From assembly GCA_021791995.1 (NCBI GenBank), contig JAJYVN010000013.1:1-23933 (forward strand): a DNA stretch of 23,933 nt, written 5' to 3'. How positions within the stretch are numbered: the stretch's first letter is position 1; each line of letters begins with the position of its first letter. Positions 1 to 7,570 of this stretch are shown piece by piece. Made by a program: the position numbers and the translations under genes. The notes under the pieces were generated by a model. That model worked only from the letters and a program-made list of their open reading frames with translations. It did not search any database and had not been told where the DNA came from. The DNA comes from Bacillota bacterium. GTDB lineage: Bacteria > Bacillota > Sulfobacillia > RBS10-35 > JAJYVN01.

Positions 1-16
1 GGCCGCGCACACGGCT

Positions 17-1465
17 TCAGAGGACCATCGATACGAACTTTGTCTCGAGATATGCCAAAACGCCCTCGTAACCGCCCTCTCGACCGACACCGCTTTCCTT
101 GACGCCGCCGAAGGGTGCCTGCGCAACCGTCGGCACTGGATCGTTCAATCCGACGATCCCATACTCCAGCCCTTCCGCTACGCGAAAGGCTCGCCCAAGA
201 TTTTGCGTATAGACGTATGAGGCGAGGCCATAGGGAGTGTCGTTGGCAAGGGCAATGGCCTCCTCTTCGGTGTCAAACGGCCAGAGCCCGATCAGTGGAC
301 CAAAGGTCTCCTCCCGCGCAACGAGGGCGTCATACGGCAGATCGGTTACGACCGTTGGTGCATAGAAGTGCCCTTGCGCGAACGCCCCTTCCCGGAGGGC
401 ATGCCCGCCACAAAGGACCCTTCCGCCGCGCGAAACGGCATCCTGCACTTGTGCGTGGACTTTTTGGACCGCCTCATGGTCGATGAGTGGCCCGACCTCA
501 ACGCCTTCCTGGGCGCCGGGCCCCACCTTCAGTTTCTCCACCTGGTGCCGAATCCGCTGCGCTAACTCCTCGGCCACCGTTCGCTCCACGTAGAGTCGGT
601 TGGCGCAGATGCACGTCTGACCAGCATTGCGGAACTTGGACATCACCAGTCCCGCCGCGGCCGCATCGAGGTCGGCGTCGGCGAAGATCAGAAACGGCGC
701 ATGACCGCCCAACTCCAGGGAAACTCGCTTCATCTGAGCTGCGGCTCCGCGCATCAACTCCTTCCCGACCTCCGTCGATCCAGTGAAGGAGACCTTGCGC
801 ACGCGCCCATCATCCATCCACGCGCCCACAACCGCACCCGCTGGTCCTGTCACGAGATTGGCAACGCCCTTGGGGAGTCCCGCCTCCTCCATCGCGTCGA
901 AGAGTGCACAGGCGGTAAGTGGCGTTGCGCTCGCGGGCTTGCAGACTACGGTGCATCCCGCCGCCAGAGCGGGAGCGATCTTGCGTGCCAGCATCGAGGC
1001 CGGAAAGTTCCAAGGCGTGATCGCAGCTGTGACGCCGACGGGCTGGCGTAGGACTAAAAGGCGCTTTTGGTTGGTCGAGGCTGGTATGAGGTCGCCGTAG
1101 ATGCGGCGTGCTTCCTCACCGTTCCAGGAGAAGTAGTCCGCGGAGATGCGCACCTCTCCACGTGCCTCCGCAAGCGGCTTCCCTTGCTCAGCCGTCATCA
1201 CCCGCGCGATCTCCTCAGAACGCGCCATAATTCGATCCGCGACGCGACGCAAGATGGCCGCGCGCTCCGGCCCGGGCATCTTGGACCAGGCAGGAAACGC
1301 GGCAGCTGCGGCATCGACCGCTCGGCGTGCATCCTCTGCCGTCGCCTTGGCGGCCCTCCCGATCACCGTTCCCGTGGCTGGGTCTTCCACGGGAAAGCTG
1401 CCCGCGCTGCCCTTGCATCGCTCGCCGTCGATATAGAGGAGCCCCTCTCTAGTGTCCGAAGCCAT
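17..1465 (-). CDS. NAD(P)-dependent aldehyde dehydrogenase, succinate-semialdehyde dehydrogenase type
   Basis: This 482-residue protein is a full-length member of the aldehyde dehydrogenase superfamily and oxidises an aldehyde to the acid with NAD(P)+ in the cytoplasm. Visible active-site elements are TPWNFP (Asn about 153), Lys about 176 in CKPAS, the general base Glu about 251 in LELGG, and the nucleophile Cys about 285 in GQTC. The segment FSWNGEEARRIYGD and the overall length match the succinate-semialdehyde dehydrogenase (GabD) branch. The true substrate cannot be read from sequence; sulfolactaldehyde dehydrogenases belong to the same branch. The ATG start is preceded by an AGGGGG ribosome binding site about 8 nt upstream. 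It lies 88 nt downstream of the isomerase-like gene on the same strand, so co-transcription is likely. No gabT or other GABA gene is visible nearby. Confidence 0.93.
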   Translation of the reverse strand: MASDTREGLLYIDGERCKGSAGSFPVEDPATGTVIGRAAKATAEDARRAVDAAAAAFPAWSKMPGPERAAILRRVADRIMARSEEIARVMTAEQGKPLAEARGEVRISADYFSWNGEEARRIYGDLIPASTNQKRLLVLRQPVGVTAAITPWNFPASMLARKIAPALAAGCTVVCKPASATPLTACALFDAMEEAGLPKGVANLVTGPAGAVVGAWMDDGRVRKVSFTGSTEVGKELMRGAAAQMKRVSLELGGHAPFLIFADADLDAAAAGLVMSKFRNAGQTCICANRLYVERTVAEELAQRIRHQVEKLKVGPGAQEGVEVGPLIDHEAVQKVHAQVQDAVSRGGRVLCGGHALREGAFAQGHFYAPTVVTDLPYDALVAREETFGPLIGLWPFDTEEEAIALANDTPYGLASYVYTQNLGRAFRVAEGLEYGIVGLNDPVPTVAQAPFGGVKESGVGREGGYEGVLAYLETKFVSMVL

Positions 1466-1553
1466 TCATCCATCCCCCTCACACTTTGCGTATCATCCGA
1501 TTCCTCCGACCGCAGCACAAGCCAGATGCTGGTTGCGGCCCGCCGATCGGGAG

Positions 1554-2915
1554 CTAGCCGAGGCACGTTGGAATTTCAAGCATCGACCCCAGGGCGATCA
1601 ACTCGCTGCGGACGTCGCCATAGATGAGCGCATAGTGCGGTTCCCACCCGTCGGCGATCCAACGCTCGACGGTGTGGAGCGCGGAGCCTGTCGGCCCGTC
1701 GAGGCGTACGGTCGCTGCCGTTCCCAGAAAGCGCTGCGGACGATCCAGAACCTCCCCGCCCGCGATCAAAAGCCGCAAGCCGCCGGACCACTCCCCAAGC
1801 CGCGCGATGGTCACCCGGCCAGCCCGCAGGGCAAACTCGAGCGTGAGCCCCAACTGTCGGTTGGGATGCACCCCCGCTTGCGCACCGGTGGAAGGGCTGG
1901 CAAGGGAGAACGCGCCAGCACCGCAGTGCCAGAAGACCACGACATTGTCCTGTTCGTTGACCTCGACGAGGTCCCCCAGGTATGGAGGGCCACCAGCGAG
2001 GCGGTGCAGGATGTCCATCGTTACCGATCCGAGGATGTCTGCCTCGCAGGCTGCTGCGATTCCCCGCTCATTGAGACTGCTTACCAAGGAGCACGCCGCC
2101 GCGCCATAGGTTGTAAAGAACTCCGGCCAGCAGCGTACGGCGGCCGCCGTCGCCCCGAGGGCCTCCAGACGGCTCTGCACAACGGCCTCCAGCGTCGCTG
2201 CGCGATCCAACTGCCCGGAGTCTACGCGGTCGGTGCCGGATATCTGCTCCTTGAGTCGGCTCGCAATGGTGGCGGCTTCGGTGGGCTCAAGCGCTGCTGC
2301 GTCCTGAAAGATGCGTTCGAGATCTAAGAAATGGACATCGACGCCAATGCTGGCCAGGTTCTCGGGACTTGGGTCACTGAAGGTGAAGCCATCGGGGGCG
2401 CTTCCCAGCACAGCGATCGATACCTCGGAGAGATGGCGCCGCACCGCCGCTGCAGCGAGGAGCGGCATGAGTCGCTCTGCAAGGGCGGTTTCTCCCGGAT
2501 TGGCGAGCACGAGTGCTCTCCAGCGGCGCATGCGCCGGAGTTGTTGAGCAGCCATGTTGGCTCCGGTCAATGAATTCAAGAGGAGTCTGCTCCCCGGTGC
2601 CTGACCCGGTTCGCGCAGTGACCAGAACACAATGGGCCATGAGCCACAAGAAGCAATCGCCGTCACGAAACGCGCGTCCACAAACGTGGTAAACTGGCAG
2701 ATGACGGCATCCAGAGTCTCCTTCGCTAACCGCTCGCCAAACGCAACCGCTGCGTCGACGGAGGTCAGGAGATCGGAGGATAGCACGAGTTCGACCGGTA
2801 GGTCTTCCAGTGCAGCGCGGCTCTGACCGAGGAGACTTCGGGCCATTTCGAGATCGAACGTTGGGCGGCCAAATGCGACCAAGGCGATTCGGGGCCTGAC
2901 GGGATCTTCGGCCAA
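1554..2915 (-). CDS. L-fucose/L-arabinose isomerase family protein
   Basis: A 453-residue protein resembling the sugar isomerases that interconvert aldoses and ketoses with a divalent metal. In numbering from the TTG start chosen here, candidate metal and catalytic residues are Glu265 (CWPEF), Glu291 (CEADILG), His330 (FWHCG) and His427 (EPHYALIYG), in the order found in this fold. The N-terminus RIALVAFGRPTFD matches the usual beginning of the family. The TTG at 2915 has GAGGGGG about 8 nt upstream. A GTG at 2984 would add 23 residues that do not look conserved and has only a poor binding site, so it is the alternative. The substrate is unknown: the family includes fucose and arabinose isomerases and the sulfoquinovose isomerase SqvD. 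Its downstream neighbour is an aldehyde dehydrogenase. Confidence 0.8.
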   Translation of the reverse strand: MAEDPVRPRIALVAFGRPTFDLEMARSLLGQSRAALEDLPVELVLSSDLLTSVDAAVAFGERLAKETLDAVICQFTTFVDARFVTAIASCGSWPIVFWSLREPGQAPGSRLLLNSLTGANMAAQQLRRMRRWRALVLANPGETALAERLMPLLAAAAVRRHLSEVSIAVLGSAPDGFTFSDPSPENLASIGVDVHFLDLERIFQDAAALEPTEAATIASRLKEQISGTDRVDSGQLDRAATLEAVVQSRLEALGATAAAVRCWPEFFTTYGAAACSLVSSLNERGIAAACEADILGSVTMDILHRLAGGPPYLGDLVEVNEQDNVVVFWHCGAGAFSLASPSTGAQAGVHPNRQLGLTLEFALRAGRVTIARLGEWSGGLRLLIAGGEVLDRPQRFLGTAATVRLDGPTGSALHTVERWIADGWEPHYALIYGDVRSELIALGSMLEIPTCLG

Positions 2916-3208
2916 GGCATGGTTCCCCCTCGGGCCCGGCGGGCCCAGTGCTTGGCCGAACCATTCCGTGTTGTCAATCGTCACACCTGCTGCTCACGTA
3001 CGGTCTTGGCCACACTGTATGGCCTATGTCCGTGGGCCCCGTGTTCCTCCCGTGTGATCCCTCGGTGCGGAGAGGAGGTACACAGGGAGTGGCGAATATG
3101 GTATTAAGAAATTGTTCCTGATTTGTTCACATGTCCGTCGCGGCCAGTCGTGCAAGCGGATTCATCGGCGTACGCTGCATGCAGAATGCATAAAGACAGG
3201 GTGAGCCT
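2916..3208. promoter_or_regulatory. Divergent intergenic region between the isomerase-like gene and the glycosyltransferase
   Basis: About 290 bases separate two divergently transcribed genes (224 if the GTG at 2984 is used). No gene or RNA is recognisable here. The stretch from about 3095 to 3135 is clearly more AT-rich than its surroundings and is the likeliest site for promoters in both directions, but I could not pick a convincing -35/-10 pair. On the plus strand, AGGGTGAG ends 3 nt before the GTG at 3209 and serves as the ribosome binding site of the glycosyltransferase. Confidence 0.35.
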
Positions 3209-4504
3209 GTGATACGGAACGTGCTCTCCGAATTCATCCAGTGGTTGGCCTCGTTCGGTCCCATCGTCGTCATCTTTTGGATCCGCGACCTCCTGGCAGA
3301 CGGCCTAGGCTGGTTGTCTCAGGTGTGGTCAGCCACTGGGTCGGTGTGGCTGCTCGGCCTGAGCGCAGAGCTCTGGATGACGCGCAGGGGACTACGTCGT
3401 CTGCCCCGGCTCCCTGAAACCGTGCCCGCAGCCGATGCCCTTCCGAGTCTTTCCGTGCTGTTGGCGGCACGCAACGAAGAGCACACCATTGAGAATGCCC
3501 TGCGCACGCTCTTAGCCACAGACTATCCCAACATGCAAGTAATCGCGGTCAATGACCGCTCCGATGATCGTACGGGGGCCATCCTGGAGTGCCTCGCAGC
3601 GAAGAACCTGCGCTTGGAGGTTATCCATATCACCGAGCTGCCACCAGGCTGGCTCGGGAAGAATTACGCACTGGCACAAGCGGCGTCCCGAGCCACAGGA
3701 GAGTGGCTGCTGTTCACCGACGCCGACATCACCTTTGCCCCCTCCACCATCGCTCGCGCTGTGGTGTTCGCCCAGGAGCACCAGCTCCAACATGTGACCG
3801 CCGTACCAAACATCATTACGCGAGGTCTTTGGCTGCGCGTCTTTCTCGCCCAGTTCTCCCTTGCGCTTTCCATTTGGCAACGCCCCTGGGAGGCCGCCAG
3901 CCCCGGCAGCCGATGTTCGGTTGGCTTTGGTGCGTTCAATCTCGTCAAGGCTGATTCCTACCGCGCCATTGGCGGCCACGAGGCGATTCCCCTAGCGGTC
4001 GCCGACGATATGGCCCTCGGTCGGGAACTGAAGGCGGCAGGTTGTCGGCAGATGCTCGTTATCGCCAGTGCCGGTGGGGCCGATCAGGCACCGCTCTCGG
4101 TTGAGTGGTATCCCGATGTTCCGGCAGCGATCCGAGGCTTCGAGAAGAACGCCTTTGCTCTCTTCAATTTTCAGGCATTGCCGGTCGTACTCTGGTCCAT
4201 CCTGGCTACGATCATGATCTTCGCGCCCCTGGTCGCGCTATTTTTGGCGCCTGGGTGGCACCGGATACCCTGGGTCATTGCCGCGATACTGGCGTCTGCT
4301 TCCCTTGGCGTCGCCGGCCGGGAGCTTCTTGGTTCATTCCCCTGGCCGATGTCCTTGCTGTATCCGATGGCGCAGTGCATGCTCACATGGACACTGGTGC
4401 GTTCCGCCGTGGTGACCCTGCGCGGTGGCGGGGTCCGTTGGCGCGACACCTTCTACCCCTTGCACGAATTGAGGGGGGCACAGGTGGGTAAACGCCACCG
4501 CTGA
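3209..4504 (+). CDS. Membrane-bound family 2 glycosyltransferase (CrtQ/HpnB-like)
   Basis: A 431-residue protein with a GT-A catalytic domain held between membrane segments. An N-terminal hydrophobic region (about residues 15-55) precedes the domain, which begins LSVLLAARNEE at 81. Donor-binding features are VNDRSDD at 114-120 and the metal-binding DAD at 171-173. An ADD motif at 265-267 is in the position of the catalytic acidic pair. The signature PPGWLGKNYAL at 145-155 and the C-terminal WRDTFYPLHELR are typical of the glycosyltransferases near carotenoid and hopanoid genes (CrtQ/HpnB type). Two or three transmembrane helices lie between about 325 and 400. It probably moves a sugar onto a lipid or isoprenoid acceptor at the inner face of the membrane; the acceptor is unknown. 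GTG start with AGGGTGAG upstream; queF follows after 14 nt, so these form one operon. Confidence 0.85.
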   Translation: MIRNVLSEFIQWLASFGPIVVIFWIRDLLADGLGWLSQVWSATGSVWLLGLSAELWMTRRGLRRLPRLPETVPAADALPSLSVLLAARNEEHTIENALRTLLATDYPNMQVIAVNDRSDDRTGAILECLAAKNLRLEVIHITELPPGWLGKNYALAQAASRATGEWLLFTDADITFAPSTIARAVVFAQEHQLQHVTAVPNIITRGLWLRVFLAQFSLALSIWQRPWEAASPGSRCSVGFGAFNLVKADSYRAIGGHEAIPLAVADDMALGRELKAAGCRQMLVIASAGGADQAPLSVEWYPDVPAAIRGFEKNAFALFNFQALPVVLWSILATIMIFAPLVALFLAPGWHRIPWVIAAILASASLGVAGRELLGSFPWPMSLLYPMAQCMLTWTLVRSAVVTLRGGGVRWRDTFYPLHELRGAQVGKRHR

Positions 4505-4518
4505 TAAGGAGCAGTTCG

Positions 4519-4965
4519 ATGCACGAGCACGTACCCGTACCGGACCCGATCTTGACCGAACGGCGTTTCGACACCGAAGGATCCGATGCGATTGCCCGCC
4601 AGCAACTCGCCACGTTCCCATATGAGTACCAGGGGAAGCTCATCCGATTGGAGCTCGAGACCGACGAGTTCACGTCTGTGTGCCCATGGTCTGGTCTGCC
4701 CGACTTCGGTACGCTGCGCGTCGAATACATTCCCGATGCGCTCTGCATCGAACTTAAGTCCTTTAAGTATTACCTCTTCTCGTACCGCAACGTCGGCATC
4801 TATTATGAACACCTGACCAACCGCATCCTGCAGGATTTGGTGGATGTGTGTCAGCCCCTCTACATGCGGATTGTGGGTGATTTCAAGGAACGCGGCGGCA
4901 TTGCGACGCGGGCACGGGTGGAATACCGACGCGCTGGTTGGGTGATGCCGGAACCATTGCTCTGA
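4519..4965 (+). CDS. queF: NADPH-dependent 7-cyano-7-deazaguanine reductase QueF (type I)
   Basis: This 148-residue enzyme reduces preQ0 to preQ1 with NADPH, a late step in making the queuosine tRNA base. It is the short, unimodular (B. subtilis type) form. The nucleophile Cys55 lies in TSVCPWSGLPDFG with Asp62 following. The QueF signature ELKSFKYY is at 78-85, and Glu97, which binds the substrate, is present. The residue just before Glu97 is Tyr, where B. subtilis QueF is recalled to have His96. The ATG is preceded by AAGGAG at 8 nt. It sits 14 nt after the glycosyltransferase gene and runs into the following membrane-protein gene. No queC, queD or queE is in the window, and no preQ1 riboswitch was recognised upstream. 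Confidence 0.95.
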   Translation: MHEHVPVPDPILTERRFDTEGSDAIARQQLATFPYEYQGKLIRLELETDEFTSVCPWSGLPDFGTLRVEYIPDALCIELKSFKYYLFSYRNVGIYYEHLTNRILQDLVDVCQPLYMRIVGDFKERGGIATRARVEYRRAGWVMPEPLL

Positions 4966-4991
4966 TCGTGCATCGGCGGGAGGCGGGCCGT

Positions 4992-5966
4992 GTGCAAGGC
5001 CAGGACGATCTCGGGCGACAGGATGCGGCCACTCCCTTGCCTCGGCGGAGGCACTACGGTCGGATTCTGTTGATCAGCGCGTCGGCGCTGGTGCTGATCG
5101 CAGCGGGGGCAGCCGTGTTGAGTCGTCACCATGCGGCGGCGGCGGATCTGCTCATCGCCGCCGCAGAGATGCGCAGCGGCCAGTATACGGTTGCGGCAGG
5201 GACGTACGCGAAAGCGGAGCGTGCCTGGCCCAACCGCCAGATACCCGCGGATGTCAACCGGGCTGACGAGTTGGAGCGCTCTTCTGAGGCTTATGCCGCT
5301 GGTGAAGCGGCACTGCAGAGCGGCTCCTACGATGAGGCGGCAGCCGACTTCTCCGCAGTGCTTCCCGCAGACGTTCACTACGGTGCGGCTCACAGCGAGC
5401 TTGGCAAGATCGAAACCTTTCTGACCGAACGCCAAGACGCCGACGCGGTTGCGGTAGGTTTTCTGGCGGTTGGCGACGCCTACGAGACACTTGGGCCATC
5501 CCAATCGGCCCTGGTCGCGGAGCTCAGCGCTGCCGCCGCTCTTGCAAGCGGTCCAGGGTCACAAGAGACTCTCCAAGCGGTGGAGCAGGCCTTGTCGCCG
5601 GACGCAAGTGCGCTGTCCAACATGGCTTCGACCGTCTCCTCGATGGCACAAGCGGTTTCTGCGCTTGCGAAGACCCCACTGGACACATCGCAGGCGCAAG
5701 GTGCTGTCTCGGATTTTGAGCAGATGGTTGAGCAGGATCAGGCGATCGCTTCAGCAGCCCAAAAGGCGATCACGGATCTGCAACCGGGAGGGGCGGGGTC
5801 GGCTGCCGCCGTTACGGAGGCAAGTGTAGCAGCGACTGATCAAAGCACTGCGGGTTCGAAGTGGCTCGCTGGTCTGCATGCGACGGGCGCCTTTCTGCAG
5901 TCGTCCGCTTCCGCGCTTGGTATCTCTCTGGCGGGGAGTTCGACCTCTGGAGGGCAGGCGCTCTGA
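4992..5966 (+). CDS. Membrane-anchored TPR-like protein of unknown function
   Basis: I do not recognise this 324-residue protein. A short charged N-terminus (PRRRHYGR) is followed by one hydrophobic helix (about residues 23-44, RILLISASALVLIAAG), which suggests a signal anchor with the rest outside the membrane. Two repeats resembling TPR units follow (AEMRSGQYTVAAGTYAKAE and ALQSGSYDEAAADFSAVL). The C-terminal half is Ala/Ser/Gln-rich, probably helical or coiled, with no catalytic motif. I chose the GTG at 4992 because GGGAGG lies 8 nt upstream. A TTG at 4938 would overlap queF by 28 nt and add 18 unconvincing residues; a GTG at 4968 lacks a binding site. It is probably the last gene of the glycosyltransferase-queF operon. 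A cell-envelope role is only an inference from the anchor and the glycosyltransferase. Confidence 0.7.
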   Translation: MQGQDDLGRQDAATPLPRRRHYGRILLISASALVLIAAGAAVLSRHHAAAADLLIAAAEMRSGQYTVAAGTYAKAERAWPNRQIPADVNRADELERSSEAYAAGEAALQSGSYDEAAADFSAVLPADVHYGAAHSELGKIETFLTERQDADAVAVGFLAVGDAYETLGPSQSALVAELSAAAALASGPGSQETLQAVEQALSPDASALSNMASTVSSMAQAVSALAKTPLDTSQAQGAVSDFEQMVEQDQAIASAAQKAITDLQPGGAGSAAAVTEASVAATDQSTAGSKWLAGLHATGAFLQSSASALGISLAGSSTSGGQAL

Positions 5967-5974
5967 GGAGCGCC
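5957..5974 (+). terminator. Hairpin at the stop codon of the TPR-like gene, weak terminator candidate
   Basis: GGCGCTC and GAGCGCC form a perfect 7-bp stem around the loop TGAG, which contains the TGA stop of the TPR-like gene. No run of T follows, so factor-independent termination is doubtful. It may instead slow 3' degradation of the operon mRNA. Confidence 0.35.
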
Positions 5975-6150
5975 CTGCAACGTGGACTGCCTCGCGCCGA
6001 TGTCCATGACTCCGTAGCCCGTCTCAGTGGCGATGGCCACCAATCTCGTCCTAGACGGTTGCGTCTGAGATCCCTCGCTTGTCTGGTGCCCGGCGTCCGG
6101 TGAGACTGCGTGTCCTCGTTTGCACCGCGACCGCGCTTCCGGTCAGGCGA

Positions 6151-6592
6151 TTGCGCAAAGATGAAGCCACAGGCCAGAACGGGCAAAAGCCAGGTCGCGG
6201 CCATGATCATCGATGAGAAATTGTGGCCTCCATCGTTGGCGAAGCCGGCACCACTGAAGGCCGCCCCAAAGACCGCCAGGAGCGTCACGATGAACCATAA
6301 GAGGATGCAGCGTTGCGCGAGGGCGGCGGAGAGGTACACAAACCACCGCGCCGAGCCCGATCAGAACCCCGAGGAGCACGTGCAGACGAAAAAGCGTGGT
6401 GGCACTTGATCCACCGGCCAGTCCCCATCACAGAACCTGCCAGACACCCTAGAAATACTCCTTGGAGTAAATAACGGGGTTGTTAGCTGAAACGATGAAC
6501 CATAGGTTCACCGCAATGCCGAGCAGATACTGGCACGACAGGGCCAGCAGCATCCCGGCGCCGACGGTTCGACAGGCCTTTCTTCGACCCAT
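6151..6592 (-). pseudogene. Decayed small multi-pass membrane protein gene downstream of ribF
   Basis: From an ATG at 6592, 13 nt after the ribF stop, one frame encodes a membrane helix (MLLALSCQYLLGIAVNLWF). It meets a TAG at 6449-6451, continues in the same frame as GVWQVL, meets a TGA at 6428-6430, and continues again as WGLAGGSSATTLFR and LHVLLGVLIGLGAVV. Near 6340, in an AAA run, the coherent frame shifts by one base and goes on as YLSAALAQR followed by two more hydrophobic helices ending near GFIFAQ at about 6151. Joined, these give a four-helix protein of roughly 150 residues, resembling small uncharacterised membrane proteins I recall from Gram-positive genomes (helix 1 ending AVNLWV or similar). 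Two stops plus a frameshift make a pseudogene more likely than a single sequencing error. The shifted frame has no stop until 5812, so the ancestral end is uncertain. Confidence 0.7.
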
Positions 6593-6605
6593 ACTCCGTA
6601 TCGGA

Positions 6606-7556
6606 TTAGTATTGGCCAAGGAGACGCCTTGCTCGGCGCACATCATGGGCAATTTGCGCGCGCAGTGCCTCCGCGTTGGGGAAGCGCCGCTCGGAACGAA
6701 TGCGTCGCATGAAGGAGACCTCCATCGACTCCCCATACAGCTCATCCTCGAACTCGAAGATGTGCGTTTCCAGACGCCGCAGTTCGCCAGAGAAGGTCGG
6801 ACGCATACCGAGATTCGCGACCCCCGGCAGCGCGCGGCCGAACCGGTCGCGCTCCGTCTTGATCCTAGCCATCACCGCATAGACGCCATCCAATGGCAGT
6901 GCCACGTGCTCGGCAGGGATGATGTTGGCGGTGGGGAAACCGAGTTCCCGCCCACGGAGGTCACCATGCACCACCGTGCCCTCCAGGCTGTACGGGCGGC
7001 CGAGCATCCTCCGCACCATGCTGACGCGTCCCTCGCGGAGGGCCTGGCGAATACGGGTGGACGACACAGGTTGGTGATTGAGGTGCAACAGAGGCACAAC
7101 CATAACGTCCAGGTCGGCTTCCTTTCCCCACTGCACAAGCATATCGGGTGTACCGGTACCACCCGCACCGAAGCTGAAGTCGGCGCCCACAAACGCGTGG
7201 CGTATATGTCCTTGACCACAGAGCGCATCCACGACGAAGGATTGTGCGGAGACAGCCGCAAGGGACGAAGTGAAAGGGAGTTCCACCAACGCGTCAACTC
7301 CTTCCGCACGGAGCAGACGTATCCGTTGGTCGCTTGTGGTCAAAGCGAGAGGGGGGTTGTCCGGACGTAAAACCGTCATGGGATGGGGACGAAAGGTGAT
7401 TACAGCACTCGGTGCCCGCATGGCGCGCGCTGCATGGAGCATAGTTCGCACAACCGCTTGATGACCACGATGCAATCCGTCAAATGCACCGATGGCGGCG
7501 TACGCGCCGGGGCCGAGATCCGCAGACATCTCCTCGAGGGATCGATACAGCTGCAC
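6606..7556 (-). CDS. ribF: Bifunctional riboflavin kinase/FAD synthetase RibF
   Basis: A 316-residue cytoplasmic enzyme that phosphorylates riboflavin to FMN and adenylates FMN to FAD. The N-terminal FAD synthetase domain has the nucleotidyltransferase motif GAFDGLHRGH at 23-32, the segment FRPHP at 55-59 and the second signature SSTRIR at 165-170. The C-terminal kinase domain has GRELGFPTANI at 202-212, followed by LDGVYAV, the NLGMRPTF segment at 248-255 and ETHIFEF. Length and domain order match the usual bacterial RibF. The GTG start at 7556 has an AAGGGCGG binding site, and the gene follows truB after 14 nt, as in many Gram-positive operons. The next sequence downstream is a decayed membrane-protein gene, not rpsO or pnp. 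Confidence 0.96.
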   Translation of the reverse strand: MQLYRSLEEMSADLGPGAYAAIGAFDGLHRGHQAVVRTMLHAARAMRAPSAVITFRPHPMTVLRPDNPPLALTTSDQRIRLLRAEGVDALVELPFTSSLAAVSAQSFVVDALCGQGHIRHAFVGADFSFGAGGTGTPDMLVQWGKEADLDVMVVPLLHLNHQPVSSTRIRQALREGRVSMVRRMLGRPYSLEGTVVHGDLRGRELGFPTANIIPAEHVALPLDGVYAVMARIKTERDRFGRALPGVANLGMRPTFSGELRRLETHIFEFEDELYGESMEVSFMRRIRSERRFPNAEALRAQIAHDVRRARRLLGQY

Positions 7557-7570
7557 CGCCGTCCGCCCTT

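Noticed and set aside
1452..2327. Long plus-strand open frame opposite the isomerase-like gene
   Set aside because: It is Arg/Pro-rich, has no motif and lies opposite a gene with recognisable catalytic residues; such frames are common in G+C-rich DNA.
2916..2984. GTG at 2984 as the start of the isomerase-like gene
   Set aside because: It adds 23 residues unlike the family N-terminus and has a poor ribosome binding site; the TTG at 2915 fits better, though it is not proven.
6052..6065. AGACG-GTTG-CGTCT hairpin as terminator of the ribF-side operon
   Set aside because: The stem is only 5 bp and no T-run follows on either strand.
6428..6451. In-frame TAG and TGA as recoded sense codons (for example selenocysteine or pyrrolysine)
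   Set aside because: A frameshift further on also breaks the gene, no recoding element is visible, and TAG and TGA end intact genes such as truB and nrnA in this window.
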